Assembly: GCF_022919135.1 (NCBI RefSeq)
Contig: NZ_CP095049.1
Span: forward strand, 5,837,001 to 5,901,000
Length of the DNA: 64,000 bases
Direction of reading: 5' to 3'
Source of the DNA: Hymenobacter cellulosivorans
GTDB lineage: Bacteria > Bacteroidota > Bacteroidia > Cytophagales > Hymenobacteraceae
The number at the start of each line of letters is the position of its first letter. Within the stretch, counting starts at the first letter, position 1. Below, one piece after another: positions 39,660-47,630 of the stretch. A program made the translations under genes and the position numbers. The notes beneath the pieces are model-generated. The model saw only the letters and a program-made list of their open reading frames with translations. It searched no databases and was not told the DNA's origin.

Positions 39660-42629
39660 ATGAAAAAAGTATTTACCGGCGCTGCTCTGCTCGCCCTTCC
39701 CTTCCTGGCTGTTGCCCAGCAAAGTCCGGCTCCGAAAGGGTATTGGCAGCAGGAAGCCAACTATTCCATCGACGTAACCCTCGACGATAAGCAGCACGAG
39801 CTCCGAGGTACCGAGGAGCTGCAGTACACCAACAACTCGCCCGATCAGCTCACCTTTATCTGGTTTCACCTCTGGCCCAACGCCTACAAAGACAACAGCA
39901 CGGCCTTTGCCAAGCAGCAGCTGCGCAACGGGAGCCGCAAGTTCCAGTTTGCCAAAGACGCCCAGCGCGGCTACATCGACCAGCTCGATTTCAAGGTAAA
40001 CGGCCAAAGCGCCCAGCTGGCCTACGACCCCGAAAATCCGGACATGGCCAAGCTGATTCTGCCCGAGCCCCTGCCACCCGGGGCCAAAGCCACGATTTCG
40101 ACGCCTTTCCACGTCAAGATTCCGGACTCATTTTCCCGCTTCGGCCACGTCGAGCAGTCTTACCAGATAACCCAGTGGTACCCCAAGCCGGCCGTGTATG
40201 ACCGCAAAGGCTGGCACCAGATGCCTTACCTCGACCAGGGCGAGTTCTACTCCGAGTTTGGCTCCTTCGATGTGCGTATCACGCTGCCAGCCAACTACAC
40301 CGTCGGAGCCACCGGCGTGCTGCAAAACCCCGATGAGCAGCAGCGCCTAGATAAGCTGGCCGAAGCCACGGCGCTGAAGAAAACCGCAGCCGACTTTGGC
40401 AAGGACCTGTCCTTCCCGGCTTCGTCGGCGGAAACCAAGACCCTACGTTATGTGCAGGACCGTGTCCACGACTTCGCCTGGTTTGCCGATAAGCGTTTTA
40501 ACGTGCTCAAGAGCGGCGTCACGCTGCCCTCGGGCCGGCAGGTGACTTCCTGGGTGCTCTTTACCAATTCGGACGCCGACAAGTGGGTAAAAGGCCTGCA
40601 GGACGTAAACGACGCGCTGACCTATTACTCGCAGTGGGTGGGGGAATATCCGTATTCGGCTGCTACGGCCGTGGATGGAGCCCTGAGTGCCGGCTCGGGC
40701 ATGGAGTACCCGATGGTAACCGTAACGATGCCTTCAGCCATTACCCACGAGGTGGGCCACAACTGGTTCTACGGCATTCTAGGCTCCAATGAGCGGGACC
40801 ACGCTTGGCTCGACGAAGGCGTGAACTCCTACGTGGACGCCCGTCTGACGGAGCGCGACGACCCGCAGGGCGGCATGTTTAGCGGCATTCTCAAGACCAA
40901 AGGACTCACGACCAAGCTCGGCATCGACGGATTGCCTAACTCGGCCCTGAGCCAGGTGCCCTACCAGGCTGCGGCCAGCCGGGGCCTCGACCAGCCGGTA
41001 GCTGGCCCGCGTGCCGATACGTACGGCAAAGGCAACTACGGCTTTATCGTGTACCTGAAAACGGCAAACCTGTTTAAGTACCTGGCTGGCTACCTGGGAC
41101 AGGAGCCGTTCGACAAGGCCATGCACGCCTATTACGACCAGTGGCAGTTCCGCCACCCCTACCCCGAAGACATGCAGGCCGTCTTTGAGACATCCACCGG
41201 GCAGCAGCTCGACTGGTTTTTCAAGGACATGCTGCAAAACACCCACCGCTACGACGCAGCCGTGTCCGACATCCAGGTGACCGATACGCAGGTGAAGGTA
41301 CTGGTCCGCAATGACTCGCCTGCACCGTTTGCCGTGCCCGTGAGCACCGTGGATGCCCAGGGCAAGGTGCTCGAAACCCAGTGGACCAACGTTATCAGCA
41401 CCGAAGACGAGCAGGATGAAGCCCAGGTCAACTTCCGCAAAGAAGGCGTCGCAGCCGTGGTAGTGGACGCCAACTACCTGACACCCCAGCTCAACCGCCG
41501 CGACGACCGGATGAAAGTCAGCGGCTCCTTGCGCCGCTTCGAGCCTATCGGGCTCAAGCCCCTGGCTAGTGTGGAGCGCTGGGACCGGTCGACCATCAAC
41601 TGGGCACCGGTGATTGGGGCCAACACCTCCGACAAGTTCATGCTGGGCGCCGCGTTTTACAACAACCCGCTGGTGCGCAAAAACCTGAACTACCTGCTGA
41701 TGCCTATGTATAGCTTCAACCGTAACGAGCTCAATGGCATTGCCAACGTAACACTGAGCGTGTTGCCCAACTCCGTGGTACGCCAGATCGAAACGGGACT
41801 GACGCTGCAACGCTTCGAGCGCTACTTCAAGGTGGAGCCTAGCCTGACGCTGAAGTTGCCTTTCTCGGGCTTCAACGGCCCCCAGCACACCATTCGGCTG
41901 GCCAACACGGCCGTGCGCCTGCAGGACCGCGGCAATGAAACGATGAGCATCCAGACTGGGGAGTATGCCGTGACCGGCGGCAATGCCCTGCAGAAGTGGA
42001 GCGCCCACGTTGAGCTCAACCAGCTGACGTCCACCATTTCGCAGGAAACCAACTCGACCAACGCCGTGCTCCTGCGGGCCTCGGCCGCCTATGAGCGGTT
42101 TTATTCGCCCAAAAAGCGGGTCAACGTGCGCCTGTTTGGGGGCCGATTCCTCGACAGTTCCTCGGACTTCGTCATGGGCCTGAGCGGCAGCCCCGACTAC
42201 CGCCGCCAGACGGCTTTCCTGGACCGTCAGCAAATCTCGCACGCCCTGACCGCCCAAGTACACCAGACCGACGACCGGGACGGTGCGTTCAAAGCATTTC
42301 TGCCGGTATACAGCCAGAAATGGCTGAGCACTCTGAACCTGCAGGCCGATTTACCCGTGACGCGTCTGGCCGTATTTGCCGACTTTGGTGCTACCGATGA
42401 GCGGTTTCAGCTAGATGGCAAAATCAGCAGCCAGCGCCTCTATTACGACGCGGGCTTGGTACTGCCCGTGATTCGTGATATATTCCAGTTGTATCTGCCC
42501 GTAGCCGGCTCGCAGTACGCCGACGGCCTGCCCAGCAGCCGCAAGGACTTTACGGACCGGATTCGCTTCGTTTTGCGCCTGGATCAGGCCAACCCGTTCC
42601 AGCTTCTCAATAAATATCTCGCTGAGTAA
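39660..42629 (+). CDS. Secreted M1-family aminopeptidase
   Basis: The 989-residue protein has a signal peptide (ending V-A-Q-Q), an M1 N-terminal beta domain and a gluzincin core with H-E-V-G-H at 363-367 and the third zinc ligand 19 residues on in W-L-D-E-G (about 386). The usual G-A-M-E-N motif is replaced by G-S-G-M-E-Y-P near 341, as in periplasmic Bacteroidota members. The last 350 residues are strand-rich and could be a barrel-like or surface domain. It removes N-terminal residues from peptides, probably in the periplasm. The next gene starts 10 bases later. Confidence 0.9.
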   Translation: MKKVFTGAALLALPFLAVAQQSPAPKGYWQQEANYSIDVTLDDKQHELRGTEELQYTNNSPDQLTFIWFHLWPNAYKDNSTAFAKQQLRNGSRKFQFAKDAQRGYIDQLDFKVNGQSAQLAYDPENPDMAKLILPEPLPPGAKATISTPFHVKIPDSFSRFGHVEQSYQITQWYPKPAVYDRKGWHQMPYLDQGEFYSEFGSFDVRITLPANYTVGATGVLQNPDEQQRLDKLAEATALKKTAADFGKDLSFPASSAETKTLRYVQDRVHDFAWFADKRFNVLKSGVTLPSGRQVTSWVLFTNSDADKWVKGLQDVNDALTYYSQWVGEYPYSAATAVDGALSAGSGMEYPMVTVTMPSAITHEVGHNWFYGILGSNERDHAWLDEGVNSYVDARLTERDDPQGGMFSGILKTKGLTTKLGIDGLPNSALSQVPYQAAASRGLDQPVAGPRADTYGKGNYGFIVYLKTANLFKYLAGYLGQEPFDKAMHAYYDQWQFRHPYPEDMQAVFETSTGQQLDWFFKDMLQNTHRYDAAVSDIQVTDTQVKVLVRNDSPAPFAVPVSTVDAQGKVLETQWTNVISTEDEQDEAQVNFRKEGVAAVVVDANYLTPQLNRRDDRMKVSGSLRRFEPIGLKPLASVERWDRSTINWAPVIGANTSDKFMLGAAFYNNPLVRKNLNYLLMPMYSFNRNELNGIANVTLSVLPNSVVRQIETGLTLQRFERYFKVEPSLTLKLPFSGFNGPQHTIRLANTAVRLQDRGNETMSIQTGEYAVTGGNALQKWSAHVELNQLTSTISQETNSTNAVLLRASAAYERFYSPKKRVNVRLFGGRFLDSSSDFVMGLSGSPDYRRQTAFLDRQQISHALTAQVHQTDDRDGAFKAFLPVYSQKWLSTLNLQADLPVTRLAVFADFGATDERFQLDGKISSQRLYYDAGLVLPVIRDIFQLYLPVAGSQYADGLPSSRKDFTDRIRFVLRLDQANPFQLLNKYLAE

Positions 42630-42639
42630 TTACTTGCCT

Positions 42640-43230
42640 ATGCGGTTTGCGTTCGGGAGTTTTATCGTGGGTCTGGGTAGCCTGGGGCTGAGCAGCTGCC
42701 AGCCCAACTATGCCGAGCTGCCCACGTTTTCGCCCGAACGCAAGCTGCTGCAAGTGGTAGTGGAAGTACCCGCAGGCAGCAACCACGCCCAGCGCTACGA
42801 CGCCGCCAAAAAAGACTTTCTGCCCGTGCGGCGGGCCGGCCTCGACCACGTGGTTGAGTTTCTGCCCTGCCCCGGCAACCAGGGTTTTATTCCGGGCACA
42901 CGCCTGGAAAGCACCAACGCTCCCCTGCAAGCCCTGATTCTGGCCGAAACCCAACCCGAAGGCACGGTGGTAGAAGTACTGCCCATCGGCCTGCTTACCC
43001 TCGACGACAATGGTGTGCTGGAGCAAGTGGTGGTAGCAGTACCGGCCCGCCCTAGCCAGCAGATCTTGCCCGGCATCACGTCGTGGAAATCTTTGGTAAA
43101 GCAGTTTCCTGGCGCCAAGGAAGCAGTAGGCCAGTGGTTTCAGCACCAGGGCCGGCTGGGCGAGGTTCGGTTGGTGGGCTGGAAAGACGAAAAGGCCGCC
43201 GACCAGCAGGTACACCAAGCCCTGAAATAA
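42640..43230 (+). CDS. Pyrophosphatase-like lipoprotein with lost catalytic aspartates
   Basis: The 196-residue protein follows soluble inorganic pyrophosphatase end to end: V-V-V-E-V-P-A-G-S-N, F-L-P-C-P-G-N-Q-G-F-I-P-G-T, V-V-E-V-L-P-I-G-L-L-T-L-D-D, and the C-terminal W-F-Q-H-Q ... V-G-W-K-D-E-K-A-A. It begins with a lipoprotein signal (L-G-L-S-S-C). Where active enzymes have D-G-D-P-x-D, it reads S-T-N-A-P-L-Q, and the second metal cluster is also poor. It is therefore probably an inactive, membrane-anchored relative. It is cotranscribed with the M1 peptidase. Confidence 0.75.
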   Translation: MRFAFGSFIVGLGSLGLSSCQPNYAELPTFSPERKLLQVVVEVPAGSNHAQRYDAAKKDFLPVRRAGLDHVVEFLPCPGNQGFIPGTRLESTNAPLQALILAETQPEGTVVEVLPIGLLTLDDNGVLEQVVVAVPARPSQQILPGITSWKSLVKQFPGAKEAVGQWFQHQGRLGEVRLVGWKDEKAADQQVHQALK

Positions 43231-43256
43231 TTCAGCCCGTTACAACCAGCCCCAAC

Positions 43257-43293
43257 AAAAAAGCCCGGTCGAATTGCTCGACCGGGCTTTTTT
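43257..43293. terminator. Bidirectional terminator
   Basis: AAAAAAGCCCGGTCGA (43257-43272) pairs perfectly with 43278-43293 across the loop ATTGC. It lies between convergent genes ending at 43230 and 43313. Confidence 0.9.
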
Positions 43294-43312
43294 GTTGGAG
43301 GAGTAGGGTATA

Positions 43313-44023
43313 CTACTCAATCTTGTTCATGCGCTCCTTTACAGCTTCCAGAGCTACGCGCATGTTGACAATGTCGGCGCGGGCAGCTTCCTGCTCTTTC
43401 AGGTTCATGTCGACCAGGTTGTTGTACTGGAGCAGTTCAGCGGCGTTCTGGGCCAGCTGCTGCTGGATTTCCTGCTTCTTCAGCTTGTTCTTCTCAATGT
43501 CTTTCTTGATGGCGTCAGCTTTGTTGATAACGGCCATGTGGTTGTTCTGCGAAGAAACGAGAGCCTTTTCAGCTTCCGAGACCTGTACGGCCAAGTCTTC
43601 ACGGTAAAGCATGCGGGCGAAGTCCTTCAGGTATTTCTCCGAAGCTTTCCACTGCACGGGGGTAGCATCTTTGCTCAAGTAAGCGTTGCCCAAGTCAATC
43701 GACCACCATACGGTGGTACCGGTGGGGGTAGCGTCTACTTTGCTGATCACGCGGATCGGCGTTTTGGAGATATCTTCGATAACAACGCCGTCCATGGTGT
43801 AGACACCTTTGTCCGACTTGAACTTGCTGCCGAATTTCTCGTTCAGCATTTTCTGCCAAGAATCATCAACACGCTTGCTGTCCAGCTGGATGGTAACACG
43901 CTGGCCTTTACGGGGGATACCCTTGATGGCCATGTCTGTTTCATCTACGGGCGATTTCTGCGCGTAGCCAGTCACCGATAGCAACAGCATCAGTAGCAGA
44001 GAGAGGAGTACGCCTGGTTTCAT
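43313..44023 (-). CDS. Secreted coiled-coil protein of unknown function
   Basis: The 236-residue protein has a signal peptide (1-21, ending G-Y-A-Q), then a small globular part (about 30-125, with K-G-Q-R-V-T-I-Q-L-D-S and V-W-W-S-I-D-L-G-N-A) and a long C-terminal coiled coil (about 140-236) rich in Lys, Glu, Gln and Asn. It is probably periplasmic. No family is recognised. A TAAATTTG box lies 75 bases upstream. Confidence 0.65.
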   Translation of the reverse strand: MKPGVLLSLLLMLLLSVTGYAQKSPVDETDMAIKGIPRKGQRVTIQLDSKRVDDSWQKMLNEKFGSKFKSDKGVYTMDGVVIEDISKTPIRVISKVDATPTGTTVWWSIDLGNAYLSKDATPVQWKASEKYLKDFARMLYREDLAVQVSEAEKALVSSQNNHMAVINKADAIKKDIEKNKLKKQEIQQQLAQNAAELLQYNNLVDMNLKEQEAARADIVNMRVALEAVKERMNKIE

Positions 44024-44097
44024 AGTGAAATGAAAAAGTTAAAAGAGAAAGAGTTTACAAAAGGTGGTGTGGACTCCGCCGGAGGAATCCAACTCAC

Positions 44098-44105
44098 CAA
44101 ATTTA
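44098..44105 (-). promoter_or_regulatory. Candidate -7 box of the coiled-coil protein gene
   Basis: TAAATTTG on the minus strand matches TAnnTTTG, 75 bases before the start at 44023. No -33 TTG. Confidence 0.4.
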
Positions 44106-44309
44106 ACCAGACTCCCCTGATGTTGACGCACGCAGACTTGATTTTTTTTGGAGAATATTCATTTTATTGGATAGGGACTATCTAATATTACCAAAATTCA
44201 AATCCTGTATTCTTAAACCATGAATAAGTAAAACTGCGTCCTGCCATAAAAACCGCGTAATCTATTTGGAAACCAAAACAAAAGCCCGTATTACCAGTTC
44301 AAAGACTCT

Positions 44310-44717
44310 ATGCATGTAACTGTTGGCCGAACTGAACATTTCAACGCCGCCCACCGCCTTCATAATCCGGCGTGGAGCGATGAGCACAATGCCCGAGTAT
44401 TTGGCAAGTGCAATAACCCTAACTATCACGGGCATAACTATGAGGTCACGGTGCGCCTGACCGGGCCGGTAGATGAGGCCACGGGTTACGTGTATGATCT
44501 GAAGCGGCTCAGCGACCTGATCAAACGCGAGATTCTGGATACCTTTGACCACCGAAATCTGAATCTCGATACCGAGGACTTTCGCGAGCTTAACCCTACG
44601 GCCGAGAATATTGCTGTCGTGATCTGGAACCGGCTGCGGGCTCACGTTGAGCCCCACCTCGCCCTGTCGGTCACGCTCTATGAAACGGACCGCAACTTTG
44701 TTGAATACCATGGATAA
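44310..44717 (+). CDS. queD: 6-carboxytetrahydropterin synthase (QueD/PTPS family)
   Basis: The 135-residue enzyme converts dihydroneopterin triphosphate to 6-carboxy- or 6-pyruvoyl-tetrahydropterin. Zinc histidines are visible in F-N-A-A-H-R-L (His near 15) and Y-H-G-H-N-Y-E (about 39-45), with the catalytic cysteine in G-K-C-N-N-P-N. The C-terminal Glu in L-Y-E-T-D-R-N binds the pterin. Its last codons overlap the start of folE by 8 bases, so both steps from GTP are translated together. QueD (queuosine route) is the likeliest role; other que genes are not seen here. Confidence 0.9.
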   Translation: MHVTVGRTEHFNAAHRLHNPAWSDEHNARVFGKCNNPNYHGHNYEVTVRLTGPVDEATGYVYDLKRLSDLIKREILDTFDHRNLNLDTEDFRELNPTAENIAVVIWNRLRAHVEPHLALSVTLYETDRNFVEYHG

Positions 44718-45387
44718 TTCCGTGTCAGCGGCTGCGGCCGCGCACAGCTTCGGGCCGGCCGATGCTCACTTGTCGCCCGACCTGCGCACTCCGCTCCGCC
44801 CCGATGCCTTTGCCTTGTCGGAGGACGAGAAGATTGACGGCATCGCCGGGCACTTCCGCGAAATCATGCACCTGCTAGGCCTCGACCTGACCGATGATAG
44901 TCTGAAAGGGACGCCGCGTCGGGTGGCCAAGATGTACGTGCAGGAGTGGTTTCGCGGCCTCGACCCCCAGCACCGGCCCGAGGTAAAGCTGTTCGACAAC
45001 CGCTACGGCTACCAGCAGATGCTGGTGGAGAAGGACATTACCGTTTTTTCGTGCTGCGAGCATCACTTCGTCCCGATTATAGGCAAGGCGCATGTGGCGT
45101 ATCTGCCCGGCGAACATGTGGTAGGCCTCTCGAAGCTAAACCGGGTGGTGCAGTACTACGCCCGGCGCCCCCAGGTGCAGGAGCGCCTTACCCGCCAGAT
45201 TGCCGAAGAGCTGAAGCATTCCCTGCAGACCGAAAACGTAGCCGTGCTGCTTGAGGCCGACCACCTCTGCGTGATGAGCCGTGGGGTAAACGACACGAGC
45301 AGCAGCACCCTGACGGCCGAATACGGGGGCTTGTTCAAGGAGGACCAGGCCCTGCGAGCCGAGTTTTTGCGGCTGCTGGGTAAGTAA
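44710..45387 (+). CDS. folE: GTP cyclohydrolase I
   Basis: The 225-residue enzyme turns GTP into dihydroneopterin triphosphate, the entry to folate and the substrate of the gene before it. Motifs are G-T-P-R-R-V-A-K-M near residue 63, F-S-C-C-E-H-H-F-V-P-I-I-G-K-A-H-V-A-Y with zinc Cys/His near 113, and K-L-N-R-V-V-Q-Y-Y-A-R-R-P-Q-V-Q-E-R-L. The ATG at 44710 lies inside the end of queD; a frame-open start at 44647 within queD is rejected. It acts in the cytoplasm. Confidence 0.95.
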   Translation: MDNSVSAAAAAHSFGPADAHLSPDLRTPLRPDAFALSEDEKIDGIAGHFREIMHLLGLDLTDDSLKGTPRRVAKMYVQEWFRGLDPQHRPEVKLFDNRYGYQQMLVEKDITVFSCCEHHFVPIIGKAHVAYLPGEHVVGLSKLNRVVQYYARRPQVQERLTRQIAEELKHSLQTENVAVLLEADHLCVMSRGVNDTSSSTLTAEYGGLFKEDQALRAEFLRLLGK

Positions 45388-45487
45388 CCCTGGTACACCC
45401 TTGACTATTAAGAAGTAGCTTGCGGCCTGTTTTTCTGCTTACTCCAGCCCAACTTCAGTAGCTTTCCGGCTATTAGCGCTCCATACA

Positions 45488-46402
45488 ATGTCCCGAAAAG
45501 TTCTCATTACGGGGGGTACCGGCCTGATTGGTACCCGCCTGGCCGAAATGCTGATTGACGCGGGGTACGAAGTAGCCCTGCTCAGCCGTACGCCCAGCCA
45601 GAGCCGCTACCGCAGTTTCCGTTGGGACCCGCAGCACGGTTCCATTGACGAAGCGGCCGTGCCCTACGCCGACTACATTATCAATCTGGCTGGCTCCAGC
45701 GTGTCGGAGGGCAAGTGGACGGACGAGCGCAAACGCGACATTATGACCAGCCGCCTGGGCGGTACGGCGCTGCTGACCCGGGAGTTGGAGAAAGGCCACC
45801 ACCACGTGCGTACCTTCGTTTCGGCGTCGGCCATCGGCATTTACGGCGACAGCGCCGACCGGTTGGTGAACGAGGAAACGCCGCCCGCCCCAGCCGACGA
45901 TTTTCTGGCTGACGTGGCTCACCAGTGGGAAATGGCCGTGCAGCCAGTGCAGGATATGGGTATCCGAACGGTTATCATCCGCATCGGTATCGTGCTCAGC
46001 AATCAGGGTGGCGCTTTGCCGCCCATGGCACGGCCCATCAAGCTAATGGCTGGGGCACCGCTGGGCTCAGGCAAGCAGTACATGTCCTGGATTCACCTCG
46101 ACGACGTGTGCCGGCTGTTTATTCAGGCCCTGGAAGAGCCCCAGTGGCAGGGCGTGTACAACGGCGTGGCCCCGAACCCAGTAACCAACAAGGCCTTTAC
46201 GGAAGCATTGGCCGAGGTAATGCACCGCCCCCTGGTGCTGCCCAAAGTGCCAGCTTTCGGTTTGAAACTCGTCCTTGGCGAGATGAGCGAGATTATTCTG
46301 GCTTCCCAGCGGGTTAGTGCCGCTAAGGTGCTTGGTACGGGCTTCCGTTTCGAGTATCCGGATTTGAAGCCAGCCCTGGAGTCGTTCTACGGGAAAGAGT
46401 AG
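45488..46402 (+). CDS. TIGR01777-family epimerase-like protein (YfcH type)
   Basis: The 304-residue NAD(P)-binding protein has the Rossmann motif I-T-G-G-T-G-L-I-G-T-R-L (6-17) and typical family phrases: I-I-N-L-A-G-S-S-V near 61, F-V-S-A-S-A-I-G-I-Y-G near 110 and S-W-I-H-L-D-D-V near 200. The family is an extended SDR, often annotated as a nucleoside-diphosphate-sugar epimerase or SulA-like protein; the true substrate is unknown. It is followed 4 bases later by the next gene, so they are translated from one transcript. Confidence 0.9.
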   Translation: MSRKVLITGGTGLIGTRLAEMLIDAGYEVALLSRTPSQSRYRSFRWDPQHGSIDEAAVPYADYIINLAGSSVSEGKWTDERKRDIMTSRLGGTALLTRELEKGHHHVRTFVSASAIGIYGDSADRLVNEETPPAPADDFLADVAHQWEMAVQPVQDMGIRTVIIRIGIVLSNQGGALPPMARPIKLMAGAPLGSGKQYMSWIHLDDVCRLFIQALEEPQWQGVYNGVAPNPVTNKAFTEALAEVMHRPLVLPKVPAFGLKLVLGEMSEIILASQRVSAAKVLGTGFRFEYPDLKPALESFYGKE

Positions 46403-46406
46403 CGGC

Positions 46407-47609
46407 GTGCGGGGCTTGGCAAAATGCCTGTCCGGACTGCTTCTGACTACGCTAGCGTATCTGAATTACCAGCTTTTCTACTCGCCCCGGCGGCAGCCCG
46501 TCGATGAGGAAGTAGTGCAGCAATTGCAGTTTCTGCGCCAGGAGCTTCATGAAAAGCAAGCCGGGGAGCGTATGCAGCAGCTGTATCCGGAAGGGTTTGT
46601 CTACCTCAATTCCCTGTACGCCCTGACCTGGATTGAGCTGCTCCCGCACGTAGCGCCCAACTCCACGCTAGGCCGGGAAGCCCGGACAGAAGCCCGCTGG
46701 GCCCTGGGGGAAATTCAGTCCCCGGTAGCGCAGTCCATTTTTGACGAGGAGCTGCCCCTGCCGCGGGGCGCCTTTTACCAAGGCTGGTCGGCCTACGTGC
46801 TGGGGCGCTACTTGGCCGCTTTGCCAGCAGCTGAGCGAGACTCGGCCGACGTACGCCATTTCAACCAGCAGTGCGCGCTAATTGCCAATGCGTTGGAGCG
46901 CAGTTCAACCCCTTACCTCGAATCGTATGCCGGGGCTGTCTGGCCCGCCGACGGGGTAATGGGTGTAGCAGCTCTGGCTTGGCACGACCGGTTTCAACCA
47001 TCAAGCTACCGGCCGCTTATTCAGCACTGGCTGAAGACGGTTGACGACCATCTGGATAAGAATGGGCTGATTCCGCACGAGGCCAAGGCCAGCACGGGAG
47101 CGGTCCTGGAAGCGGCGCGGGGCTCGTCGCAAAGTCAGCTACTTAACTTCCTGTGCGAAATTGACTCAGGCTATGCCCAGCCCCACTTTCGGCGCTACCG
47201 AGCCCTGTTTCTGACCAGCCGGCTGGGGTTGCCCGGACTCCAGGAGGCCGCGCGCGGAATGGCACCCGTAGAGGATATTGATTCGGGGCCGGTTATCTGG
47301 GGCGTAGGCGGAGCGGCTTCCTTGGTAGGCCGGCGCACGATGCAGCGCTTTGGCGACACCACCACGGCCGTAGGCTTGCGCAATAGTATAGAAGCCTTTG
47401 GCCTGCCCTGGCACGGAGCCACTGGCAAGTATTACCTACTGGGTCAGCTGCCCATTGCCGATGCGTTTATTGCCTGGAGCAATTCGCACAACCCGCACCA
47501 GCCCCTGACGGGTTCAGCTTTCTGGCGCGCCTCATTCCAGCTGCTTTCCCTGGGCCTGCTGGTCTTGCTTGCGGCGCCGTTCTGGTTTAGTCGGGCTTCC
47601 CGAGGCTGA
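46407..47609 (+). CDS. Membrane-anchored alpha-toroid-like protein of unknown function
   Basis: The 400-residue protein (GTG start, 4 bases after the epimerase gene) has a short N-terminal hydrophobic segment (about 6-20), a long helical body and a last hydrophobic helix near 375-395. The body has repeated helix pairs and aromatic/glycine turns (G-A-F-Y-Q-G-W-S-A-Y-V-L-G-R-Y, V-I-W-G-V-G-G-A-A-S) that recall alpha/alpha-toroid enzymes such as linalool dehydratase-like folds. That comparison is weak. No catalytic motif can be named. Confidence 0.55.
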   Translation: MRGLAKCLSGLLLTTLAYLNYQLFYSPRRQPVDEEVVQQLQFLRQELHEKQAGERMQQLYPEGFVYLNSLYALTWIELLPHVAPNSTLGREARTEARWALGEIQSPVAQSIFDEELPLPRGAFYQGWSAYVLGRYLAALPAAERDSADVRHFNQQCALIANALERSSTPYLESYAGAVWPADGVMGVAALAWHDRFQPSSYRPLIQHWLKTVDDHLDKNGLIPHEAKASTGAVLEAARGSSQSQLLNFLCEIDSGYAQPHFRRYRALFLTSRLGLPGLQEAARGMAPVEDIDSGPVIWGVGGAASLVGRRTMQRFGDTTTAVGLRNSIEAFGLPWHGATGKYYLLGQLPIADAFIAWSNSHNPHQPLTGSAFWRASFQLLSLGLLVLLAAPFWFSRASRG

Positions 47610-47630
47610 TCGAGGCTATTCTCTTAACGG

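Noticed and set aside
40779..42263. Antisense frame of 494 codons over the M1 peptidase gene
   Set aside because: It mirrors codon bias of the true gene; no start context, domain or neighbour supports it.
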